This document shows positions 1 through 4,711 of a stretch of 8,648 nucleotides of DNA, piece after piece. This DNA comes from Collinsella sp. CAG:166 (GTDB lineage: Bacteria > Actinomycetota > Coriobacteriia > Coriobacteriales > Coriobacteriaceae). The translations under genes and the position numbers were made by a program. Where the stretch lies: assembly GCA_000434535.1 (NCBI GenBank), contig FR878666.1, positions 28,657 through 37,304 on the forward strand, written 5' to 3'. The notes beneath the pieces were generated by a model. The model ran no database searches, was not told where the DNA came from, and worked only from the letters and a program-made list of their open reading frames with translations. Numbering within the stretch: position 1 is the first letter of the stretch; each line of letters opens with the position of its first letter.

Positions 1-31
1 GGGAGCCGGATGTGATCCGGCTCCCGTTTTT
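1..31 (+). terminator. Perfect hairpin intrinsic terminator
   Basis: An 11-bp perfect stem (GGGAGCCGGAT at 1-11, ATCCGGCTCCC at 15-25) closes on a GTG loop and is followed by G and five T on the plus strand. The T-run direction suits a plus-strand gene ending left of the window. The same hairpin lies 57 bases beyond the flavodoxin stop and could also stop minus-strand transcription, but the bases that would form its U-tract there are outside the window. Confidence 0.85.
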
Positions 32-87
32 GTTGGGACGCGAATGTGTTTTGGTGCAGAGCGCGTTGCGGGCGGAGCTCATTGCCG

Positions 88-507
88 CTAGGCGAGCTCG
101 GCTCCAAGGGCGCGGCAGGCCGCCTCGCCCTCATCGTCGGGCGCATCGTAGCAAATGGCGGAATCGACGACGTTGACGCCCGCCTCGTCGGCATCGGCCT
201 TCCAGTTGTCCATCCACTCGCCCTCGGCCCACGAGTAGGAGCCAAAGAGGACGACCTTCTTATCGCCGAGGGTCTCCTTAACCTCGTCCCACATAGGCTG
301 GAACTCGTCATACTCAAGCTCCTCGGAACCCATGGCGGGGCAGCCGAAGGCAATGGCGTCATAGCTGGCGGCCTTGTCGGCAGAGAAGTCGGCGCAGGAG
401 ATGACCTCTGCCTCGGCGCCGGCACCGGTTGCGCCTTCGGCGACGAGGTTTGCCATGGCCTCGGTGTTGCCCGTGCCGCTCCAGTAGACGACTGCGATCT
501 TGCTCAT
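88..507 (-). CDS. Short-chain flavodoxin
   Basis: A 139-residue flavodoxin: a soluble cytoplasmic FMN protein that carries low-potential electrons and often replaces ferredoxin when iron is short. The N-terminus is beta strand 1 followed by the FMN phosphate-binding loop SGTGNTE (residues 10-16). FGCPAMG (54-60) and FGSYSWAEGEW (88-98) sit where the two isoalloxazine-contacting loops are expected, with Trp93 and Trp98 available to stack on the flavin. The length is normal for a short-chain flavodoxin. The start is the ATG at 507; an AAAGGAAA ribosome site lies just upstream, whereas the open frame's longer 5' extension overlaps DUF3793 in another frame and has no family resemblance. It follows the DUF3793 gene by 46 bp on the same strand and is probably cotranscribed. 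The family is certain; the redox partner is not visible. Confidence 0.95.
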   Translation of the reverse strand: MSKIAVVYWSGTGNTEAMANLVAEGATGAGAEAEVISCADFSADKAASYDAIAFGCPAMGSEELEYDEFQPMWDEVKETLGDKKVVLFGSYSWAEGEWMDNWKADADEAGVNVVDSAICYDAPDDEGEAACRALGAELA

Positions 508-553
508 ATGTTTTCCTTTCGGTTGTGCGGCGTGCGGCCGCGTTTTGTATGCT

Positions 554-1258
554 CTATCGGGTTGCCTGGGCAAGTTGCGCCAGGCTGCAGCCCTGCTGAT
601 AGATATAGGTAAGGTATTGCGTGCATGCGCGATAGGAGTCAAAGGTCGCGAGCGCCTGTTCGACGTTCGTGTATACCTTCCAGGCGCCAAAGACCTTATA
701 GTTTTCGCCGTGCTGGACGATAAACTGATGGACATCTTCGTAGGGATAGCCCAAAAAATAGCCAATTTCGTGGGGGAACTCGCACATGCACCCCGTATCG
801 CAGTGCCTATTTCGCGCGAGTGCGCAGACGCTGCCGTCATAGGCGCTTTCTGCGGCATTACTGCTCGCCAGCGTGATGCGCGCGGCGAGATGCACCAGGG
901 ATGCAGGCAGGTTGTGGACATCGTAGCCTTCGGCGATAAGCGCCGTCGTGGCGCGGGGGTCGGAGAGATATCGCATAAGGTCCGCAGGGCGGTACACATA
1001 GATGAGCGCTCCGCAGGGGCGCCAGACCAAAACGCTCATATGGATTCCGAGTGGCTGGAGCTCGCGGTTGCATTGGGCTATGACGGCGAGCAGGCGAGAG
1101 CGTCGCTCTTCGATTTGAGCGACGCCGAGTTTTCCGTTTTGGTTGGCGTAAACGCCGGGATAGGTAAAGAGCGAAGCCGGTTTGATACCTGCGAGCGTAG
1201 GGGAGCAGTTGCGCACGACAGCCGTTTGGTATGTTGGGATGTCAATGGTTCGAGTCAC
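554..1258 (-). CDS. DUF3793 family protein, first gene of flavodoxin operon
   Basis: A 234-residue protein of the uncharacterised DUF3793 family. I recognise NCSPTLAGIKPASLF near the N-terminus (17-31) and the block FPHEIGYFLGYPYEDV (161-176), followed by GENYKVFGAWKVY (184-196), all hallmarks of the family. No signal peptide or membrane segment is seen, so it is probably cytoplasmic. The biochemical role is unknown; members are, to my recollection, often found next to flavodoxin or iron-uptake genes in anaerobes, which fits here. The start is a GTG at 1258 with GAAAGGGG at 1263-1270, 4 bases upstream. A cysteine- and histidine-rich stretch at 145-159 (C145, H152, C153, C157, C159) just before the FPHEIG block could bind metal; that is inference. 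The flavodoxin gene follows 46 bp downstream. Confidence 0.88.
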   Translation of the reverse strand: MTRTIDIPTYQTAVVRNCSPTLAGIKPASLFTYPGVYANQNGKLGVAQIEERRSRLLAVIAQCNRELQPLGIHMSVLVWRPCGALIYVYRPADLMRYLSDPRATTALIAEGYDVHNLPASLVHLAARITLASSNAAESAYDGSVCALARNRHCDTGCMCEFPHEIGYFLGYPYEDVHQFIVQHGENYKVFGAWKVYTNVEQALATFDSYRACTQYLTYIYQQGCSLAQLAQATR

Positions 1259-1275
1259 GTTGCCCCTTTCGAGCC

Positions 1276-1294
1276 CTCACTTGTTAGCCTAGGA
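1276..1294. promoter_or_regulatory. Candidate DtxR/IdeR-like iron-regulator site (weak)
   Basis: The nine bases GTTAGCCTA (1283-1291) match exactly the core of the IdeR/DtxR consensus TTAGGTTAGCCTAACCTAA, but the whole 19-bp window matches at only about 11 positions. It lies directly downstream of the -10 of the DUF3793-flavodoxin promoter, a position where a repressor would block initiation. Iron repression of a flavodoxin operon would make sense. The right half-site is poor, so this is a suggestion only. Confidence 0.3.
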
Positions 1295-1297
1295 AAA

Positions 1298-1325
1298 CTT
1301 ATACACGAAAGTAAGCCATGGTCAA
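1298..1325 (-). promoter_or_regulatory. Promoter of DUF3793-flavodoxin operon
   Basis: Reading the minus strand, TTGACC (1320-1325) and TATAAG (1298-1303) are separated by 16 bp, a good housekeeping-sigma promoter. The predicted start of transcription is near 1291, about 33 bases before the GTG start of the DUF3793 gene. Confidence 0.65.
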
Positions 1326-1351
1326 CAAAAAAGTTTGAAGAGGGAAACTAA

Positions 1352-1383
1352 TTGACCGAACGGACATGATTTTAGGTTAAGAT
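1352..1383 (+). promoter_or_regulatory. Candidate promoter of HMA-protein gene
   Basis: TTGACC (1352-1357) is a clear -35 element. The best -10 is TAAGAT (1378-1383), giving a long 20-bp spacer; closer hexamers such as TAGGTT (1373-1378) match less well. Start of transcription near 1390 would fall inside the palindrome at 1387-1405. The -35 is convincing; the -10 assignment is uncertain. TTAGGTTA at 1372-1379 also resembles an IdeR/DtxR half-site. Confidence 0.4.
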
Positions 1384-1386
1384 GGG

Positions 1387-1405
1387 GACACCCCATGGGG
1401 GTATC
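1387..1405. promoter_or_regulatory. CsoR-like copper/persulfide operator
   Basis: GACACCCC (1387-1394), ATG, GGGGTATC (1398-1405) form an inverted repeat pairing at 7 of 8 positions around a 3-base centre. Read on the minus strand it begins GATACCCCCATGGGG, closely resembling the TACCC(C)-N-GGGG(G)TAT operators of the CsoR/CstR repressor family. It sits between a -35-like box and the ribosome site of a gene for an HMA metal-binding protein, a typical CsoR target. A second perfect palindrome, TATCTAGATA (1402-1411), overlaps its right edge. No csoR gene is in the window, so the regulator is inferred. Confidence 0.6.
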
Positions 1406-1433
1406 TAGATAGTGCTACTTGAAAGGGGAACGC

Positions 1434-1817
1434 ATGAGTGACTTGCTCAACCCTGCGAATCTCATCGTGCTGGCCGTCATTGCCGTCGGCATGTTTTTTG
1501 GACTGCGTCGCATTGCCGCTTCGACACACGGGAAGAGTTGTTGCAGCGGTGGCGCGAGCGGCAAGAAGGCCAAAAAGGTTGTTGTGACGGATACCGATGC
1601 GTCGCACTATCCCTATAGCGATGACCTGCTCATCGGCGGCATGAGCTGTGACGGCTGCGCTCAGAACGTAGCCAATGCCCTCAATGCACTGGATGGCGTG
1701 TGGGCAACGGTGACGTATGCGGACCACACGGCACGCGTGCGCTCTAAGCAGCCGGTTGATCGTGGTGTCCTCGAGGCTGCCGTGAGAGATGCGGGTTACT
1801 ACGTCATGACGCTGTAG
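1434..1817 (+). CDS. Membrane-anchored heavy-metal-associated (HMA) domain protein
   Basis: A 127-residue protein with three parts. Residues 10-24 (LIVLAVIAVGMFFGL) form one N-terminal membrane segment, followed by RR, which places the C-terminal part in the cytoplasm. A linker with a vicinal cysteine pair (C36, C37), glycines and a lysine cluster follows. Residues 65-127 are an HMA domain with the metal-binding loop MSCDGC (70-75, C72 and C75), like copper chaperones CopZ/Atx1 and the N-terminal domains of P1B ATPases. It probably binds Cu(I) or a similar soft metal at the membrane and passes it to an exporter encoded elsewhere. The start is ATG 1434 with AAAGGGG at 1422-1428; an upstream in-frame TTG (1419) overlaps that ribosome site and is rejected. 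The CsoR-like operator upstream supports copper or sulfur-stress control. Confidence 0.85.
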   Translation: MSDLLNPANLIVLAVIAVGMFFGLRRIAASTHGKSCCSGGASGKKAKKVVVTDTDASHYPYSDDLLIGGMSCDGCAQNVANALNALDGVWATVTYADHTARVRSKQPVDRGVLEAAVRDAGYYVMTL

Positions 1818-1843
1818 GCCTTGCCTTGGATGCGCGTCCTTGT

Positions 1844-2269
1844 CTAGGCTCGTCCGCGTAGCTCGATGTCCTGGATGTCGTCGAAGTCGATGGCGATATC
1901 TTTGAGCTTGAGGAGTTTGAAAGCAGGGAGCGCCTCGTCGAGGATGCCGGTGCGGCTGCGATAGCCGTATGTATCGTAATAGGTGACACGAACCAAGTCG
2001 CCGCGCTTGAGGCCCTCGAGCTTTTTCGAAAGTTCGAGGGCTTTTTCTTCTGTGAGTTCGCATTTTGGCTCGGCGGTGATCTCTTGTTTACGCACGAGCT
2101 CGTAGTATCCCGTGAGGGCGGCAAAGGGCATAAACTGCGCGGCACGGCCGGCACGGACGGTGCCGTTGGCGGTGAGCCTGGGGTCGGCGGAGCGACGTCT
2201 TCCCTCGGGGTCCGCTAGGCGTTCAAAAGGTGTCGGTGGCCGCATCGGCTGTTGTTGGGACTTAGGCAC
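1844..2269 (-). CDS. YolD-like protein, partner of Y-family polymerase
   Basis: A 141-residue protein of the YolD-like family, small proteins encoded next to UvrX/YqjW-type Y-family polymerases in Gram-positive bacteria and thought to serve as a UmuD-like accessory factor in translesion synthesis. Recognisable blocks are RAGRAAQFMPFAALTGYYEL (39-58), an acidic helix with EEKALELSKKLEGLKRGD, then a beta-rich part VRVTYYDTYGYRSRTGIL and a C-terminal DIAIDFDDIQDIEL. The start is GTG 2269, set by AGGAGG at 2275-2280, five bases away; a later in-frame ATG (residue 9) has no such site. It overlaps the 3' end of the polymerase gene by 8 bp, pointing to translational coupling and stoichiometric expression. 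On the opposite strand its middle carries a strong terminator hairpin (2012-2051). Confidence 0.88.
   Translation of the reverse strand: MPKSQQQPMRPPTPFERLADPEGRRRSADPRLTANGTVRAGRAAQFMPFAALTGYYELVRKQEITAEPKCELTEEKALELSKKLEGLKRGDLVRVTYYDTYGYRSRTGILDEALPAFKLLKLKDIAIDFDDIQDIELRGRA
2012..2051 (+). terminator. Intrinsic terminator on plus strand, inside yolD-like gene
   Basis: GCCCTCGAGCTTT (2012-2024) pairs with AAAGTTCGAGGGC (2029-2041) over 13 bp with a single G-U pair, closing on a TTCG tetraloop, and is followed by TTTTTCTTCT (2042-2051). This is an excellent plus-strand terminator. It lies 195 bp beyond the HMA-protein stop and within the antisense strand of the YolD-like gene. No terminator is visible in the 26-bp gap between the two convergent genes, so this is the likely end of the HMA transcript. 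On the minus strand the hairpin is followed by CTCAAGCG, so it should not stop the polymerase-yolD message. Confidence 0.65.
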
Positions 2270-3767
2270 GATGTCCTCCTACCTGATCGTTGCGTTCGCG
2301 CGCGGTGGCGCCGGCGGTAAAGCTCAGCCCCTTAACCAGCGCGTTCTTGCCGTATTTGCCTTTCACGGCCAGCACGGCGCGTGCCAGGTCGCGCTCGCGC
2401 TCATCGGCCTCGATATCGCTGAACAGATCGATGGTGGCAAATTCTTCGGGCATGAGGTTGCCAAATCCCAGATTGATGCGCTTGACCGGTCGTTTGGGAT
2501 CGACAGTCTGCGCCCAGAGCTCATCGAAATAGCCCATGATCTTCTTGAACGAATTGGTACGCTCGGGCAGCTTTCGCGAGGCGTTGGAGTGCGCAAAGAG
2601 TGCGGCATAGCCACCGCGCGGCTTGCCGCCATGCTCTCCCACAAAGATGCCATCGATTGCCTGCGCTTCGCGCACCAGGCGACGCCGTTCGTCATCGCGC
2701 TGGACGGGCTTGGGCGCACGGGGCGCGAGCTCGGGGCCGGCGGTTGCGGTGGGTTCGATACTCGATGTGCTCGAGCGCAGGTGCCCGCATCCGTCCACAT
2801 ACTGCGCTGTACCGCTGGCGTCGAGGCGGCGTATGTCGGCGCGTTCGCTCGCGTAGCCCACAAAGAGCGAGATGCTGTCGCAGACCACGTGCTTATCGAC
2901 CAAGTCTAAAACGGCGTTGTCGACCATCTCGCGCAAGACGGTATAGGCCTGTTCGTAGGCATAACCCTTCGAGAGCACCTGTCCTGTGGTGGTCGAAGTT
3001 GCTTGCGGGCGATAGGCTTGGATGTCGGCGATGGTTGTCGGCTCGCGCCCGAAGGCATGGTCGATGAGATATTCGGAATTGACGCCGAGCTCGTCGTAAA
3101 GCAGGTTTTCGTCGAGCGCCGCGACGCCCATCAGATCGTAGACGCCGTATTTCTCGAGGCGGGCTGCCACGCCGGGACCGATGCCCCAGATGTCGGTGAT
3201 GGGGCGATGGGGCCAGATCTCCTTGCGAAAGGTCTCGTCGTCGAGTTTGCTGATGCGACTGGGCACGTGCTTGGCGGTGATATCGAGTGCAACCTTGGCC
3301 TGGAACAGGTTGGGGCCGATGCCGACCGTCGCCGTGATGCCGGTGCGCGCCAAGACCTCGTCGCGCAACATGCATGCGAAGCCTTCCGCATCGGTGTGAT
3401 AGAGGTCCAGATAGGGTGTCACGTCGATAAAGCACTCATCGATGGAGTAGACGTGCACGTCCTGGGGGCTGACGTATTCCAGATAGATACCGTAGATTTG
3501 CGCTGACACCTCCATGTAGTGCTGCATGCGCGGTACGGCCTTGATGTAGTCGATGCCGTCGGGAATCTCGAATAGGCGGCAGCGATTGTGAACCCCTAAG
3601 TCCTTCATGGCCTGCGTGATGGCGAGGCAGATGGTCGTGCGCCCGCGCGATTCGTCGGCAACGACCAGGTTGGTGGTGAGCGGATCGAGCCCACGGTCGA
3701 CGCACTCGACGCTGGCATAAAACGTCTTGAGGTCGATGCAGATATAGGTGTGCTGCTCGTGCGCCAT
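2262..3767 (-). CDS. Y-family DNA polymerase (UvrX/UmuC-like translesion polymerase)
   Basis: A 501-residue error-prone polymerase that copies past damaged bases. The palm motif CIDLKTFYASVEC (10-22) supplies Asp12, with Phe17/Tyr18 at the ribose-gate position. VYSIDECFID (106-115) supplies the second metal-binding pair Asp110-Glu111. TVGIGPNLFQAKVALD (147-162) and the helix-hairpin-helix WGIGPGVAARLEKYG (194-208) follow, then the little-finger domain, ending with KYGKNALVKG (471-480), typical of the UvrX/YqjW group. No beta-clamp motif could be assigned with confidence. The start is ATG 3767 with AAGGA at 3773-3777; the frame runs seven codons further up but into the LexA-box region. Residues about 332-380 are a proline/alanine/arginine-rich insertion not expected in the domain. 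Transcription is under two LexA boxes, and the YolD-like gene overlaps its 3' end. Confidence 0.93.
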   Translation of the reverse strand: MAHEQHTYICIDLKTFYASVECVDRGLDPLTTNLVVADESRGRTTICLAITQAMKDLGVHNRCRLFEIPDGIDYIKAVPRMQHYMEVSAQIYGIYLEYVSPQDVHVYSIDECFIDVTPYLDLYHTDAEGFACMLRDEVLARTGITATVGIGPNLFQAKVALDITAKHVPSRISKLDDETFRKEIWPHRPITDIWGIGPGVAARLEKYGVYDLMGVAALDENLLYDELGVNSEYLIDHAFGREPTTIADIQAYRPQATSTTTGQVLSKGYAYEQAYTVLREMVDNAVLDLVDKHVVCDSISLFVGYASERADIRRLDASGTAQYVDGCGHLRSSTSSIEPTATAGPELAPRAPKPVQRDDERRRLVREAQAIDGIFVGEHGGKPRGGYAALFAHSNASRKLPERTNSFKKIMGYFDELWAQTVDPKRPVKRINLGFGNLMPEEFATIDLFSDIEADERERDLARAVLAVKGKYGKNALVKGLSFTAGATARERNDQVGGHRA

Positions 3768-3781
3768 CCGTGTCCTTTCAT

Positions 3782-3795
3782 CAAACACATGTTCT
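3782..3795. promoter_or_regulatory. Second LexA (SOS) box, promoter-distal
   Basis: On the minus strand AGAACATGTGTTTG matches the Gram-positive LexA consensus CGAACATATGTTCG at 11 of 14 positions, including GAACAT and GTT. It lies between the other LexA box and the ribosome site of the polymerase gene, 17 bp centre to centre from the first box. Confidence 0.6.
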
Positions 3796-3798
3796 TAT

Positions 3799-3812
3799 CG
3801 AATATCTGTTCG
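3799..3812. promoter_or_regulatory. Primary LexA (SOS) box
   Basis: CGAATATCTGTTCG (plus strand; CGAACAGATATTCG on the minus strand) matches the Gram-positive LexA consensus CGAACATATGTTCG at 12 of 14 positions on the minus strand, with both outer CGAA/TTCG arms intact. It abuts the -10 hexamer of the polymerase promoter and would cover the start of transcription, so bound LexA should repress the operon until DNA damage. Confidence 0.8.
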
Positions 3813-3841
3813 ATAATACCCGCTCGCCCGGACATCGTCAA
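3813..3841 (-). promoter_or_regulatory. SOS promoter of polymerase-yolD operon
   Basis: Reading the minus strand, TTGACG (3836-3841) and TATTAT (3813-3818) are separated by exactly 17 bp, a strong housekeeping-sigma promoter. The start of transcription should fall in the adjacent LexA box. Confidence 0.8.
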
Positions 3842-3857
3842 AACCTGTCCCTTTTTG
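3841..3857. repeat. 17-bp direct repeat, copy 1 (AANCCTGTCCCTTTTTG)
   Basis: This copy reads AAACCTGTCCCTTTTTG and recurs with one mismatch at 4571-4587, so the two flank the small gene at 3991-4512 in direct orientation. Copy 1 borders the -35 box of the polymerase promoter. A partly complementary arm (GGTTCGGGTTTT, 3878-3889) lies downstream, pairing at about 9 of 12 positions. Between this repeat and the start at 3991 I see no other gene or clear promoter. Confidence 0.55.
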
Positions 3858-3990
3858 GTGGGTATGGTCGTGCGGTTGGTTCGGGTTTTAACGCAGCTCT
3901 AAAGAGTGCGAAACAGCTCGGAAAACCTTGCTTCGTAGCATGAGCCTAACGATCGATACCACCATAAAGCACGGAAGGGTTGTGGGGATA

Positions 3991-4512
3991 ATGGTCAACT
4001 ATGGGTTTGGTATGCCGACACGCTTGGTTGCGGACGGGGATGTGACTCGCTGGTGCGGGCGATTGGTTGCCCACTATGGCGGCACCAAGGCGCTGGTCGT
4101 GCTGGGTGGTGACAAGCATACGCGCGATGAGCTTGTCTCGGCGGCACTTGGCTCGCTTGATCGATCCCTACTCGAGCGCGTGCTTTTCCGCTGCGGCTCG
4201 ATTGGCGATGGGGGAGACGAGCTGATCGACGAAGCCGTGGCCCTGGCGACCGACGAAGGTGTGGACTTTGTCTTGGCGATTGGCGATGCCGATACTGCCG
4301 GCTTTGCGCGCGAACTCGCGCGTCGCATGGCGGCGCTCGATGCCGGCGAAGACGGCTTTGTCCCTTATGGATGCATTGTCTCGGAGGGTAGGGTGCCTGC
4401 CGTCGTGGGTGCCGGTGAGGCTCCCGTTTTTGCCATCATCGCGCCCGAACTGTTGGAGGGCATTGGGTCTCCTCTGCGCGAGCTGCTCGGCAGTGTGTGC
4501 GCCGCGGCCTAA
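3991..4512 (+). CDS. Iron-alcohol-dehydrogenase-like N-domain protein, probably non-catalytic
   Basis: A 173-residue protein (from ATG 3991) that resembles only the N-terminal Rossmann-like half of iron-containing alcohol/butanol dehydrogenases. VNYGFGMPTRLV (2-13) corresponds to the family's opening PT(R/K)I strand; YGGTKALVVLGGD (29-41) to the first nucleotide-binding strand; EGVDFVLAIGDAD (89-101) to the segment that in enzymes reads D-F-hydrophobic-A-V-GGGS; and PVFAIIAPELLEGI (145-158) to the strand K-F-hydrophobic-I-DPEL. The GGGS dinucleotide motif is replaced by GDAD, and the C-terminal metal-binding domain with its Asp and His ligands is absent, so dehydrogenase activity is unlikely. 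The start is uncertain: ATG 3940 would add 17 residues with a weaker ribosome site, while 3991 matches the family start and has GGAAGGG upstream at 3973-3979. It may be a decaying paralogue or a repurposed domain. Resemblance was judged by eye. Confidence 0.7.
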   Translation: MVNYGFGMPTRLVADGDVTRWCGRLVAHYGGTKALVVLGGDKHTRDELVSAALGSLDRSLLERVLFRCGSIGDGGDELIDEAVALATDEGVDFVLAIGDADTAGFARELARRMAALDAGEDGFVPYGCIVSEGRVPAVVGAGEAPVFAIIAPELLEGIGSPLRELLGSVCAAA

Positions 4513-4522
4513 TATTTGCCAT

Positions 4523-4587
4523 AAAAGGACGGGTTATTTTTGGTTGGTAAAGCGTTTGACCTGCCAAAATAAGCCTGTCCCTTTTTG
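4523..4587 (+). terminator. Inverted repeat / candidate terminator with repeat copy 2
   Basis: The left arm (4523-4543, containing GGACGGGTTATTTTTGG) pairs imperfectly with the right arm (4564-4581, containing CCAAAATAAGCCTGTCC) around a 20-base loop. The right arm runs into CTTTTTG, giving a terminator-like structure 10 bases after the preceding stop codon. The right arm's end (4571-4587) is the second copy of the 17-bp repeat at 3841. The loop is long for an intrinsic terminator, so the structure may instead be a small interspersed repeat that happens to end transcription. Confidence 0.5.
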
Positions 4588-4646
4588 ATCGGTTGCCGTT
4601 TGGGGGCCGATTGGCAACGCTCGCTGATTGTAGTCTTGACCTGCGC

Positions 4647-4652
4647 TAGAAT
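4647..4652 (+). promoter_or_regulatory. Candidate -10 element for pgi
   Basis: TAGAAT at 4647-4652 is a good -10 hexamer, placing the start of transcription near 4659 and giving a 5' untranslated region of about 53 bases. The best -35 hexamer, TTGACC (4636-4641), is only 5 bp away and cannot pair with it. At 17 bp the sequence is CTGATT (4624-4629), which is weak. The pgi promoter is therefore only tentatively placed. Confidence 0.35.
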
Positions 4653-4669
4653 AGTGGCATCTGAATGTC

Positions 4670-4693
4670 CGGGCGCATGGAGGCGTGCGCCCG
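4670..4693 (+). other. Hairpin in pgi 5' leader
   Basis: CGGGCGCA (4670-4677) pairs perfectly with TGCGCCCG (4686-4693) over 8 bp, closing an 8-base loop that contains GGAGG (4679-4683). It lies 7 bases before the true Shine-Dalgarno AGGAGG (4701-4706). It could stabilise the 5' end of a heavily translated message or modulate initiation. No T-run follows, so it is not a terminator. Confidence 0.5.
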
Positions 4694-4711
4694 TATGCTG
4701 AGGAGGACTCT

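Noticed and set aside
46..1351. Long plus-strand open frames (46-612, 500-1351) opposite flavodoxin and DUF3793
   Set aside because: They are antisense to two genes with clear family motifs and ribosome sites, and have no recognisable domains or good starts.
2112..3506. Plus-strand frames opposite the polymerase gene (2112-2909, 3003-3506)
   Set aside because: They are antisense shadows of a gene with full Y-family motifs; no promoter or ribosome site supports them.
3830..3856. GGACA...TGTCC hairpin followed by CTTTTT as a plus-strand terminator
   Set aside because: The stem is only 5 bp with an 11-base loop, it overlaps the polymerase promoter, and there is no plus-strand gene upstream to terminate.
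4592..4618. Inverted repeat GTTGCC...GGCAAC upstream of pgi
   Set aside because: It has six base pairs with a 15-base loop, which is expected by chance in GC-rich sequence; no T-run and no known operator match.
4636..4652. TTGACC and TAGAAT as a -35/-10 pair for pgi
   Set aside because: Only 5 bp separate them, far too close for one sigma-70 promoter.
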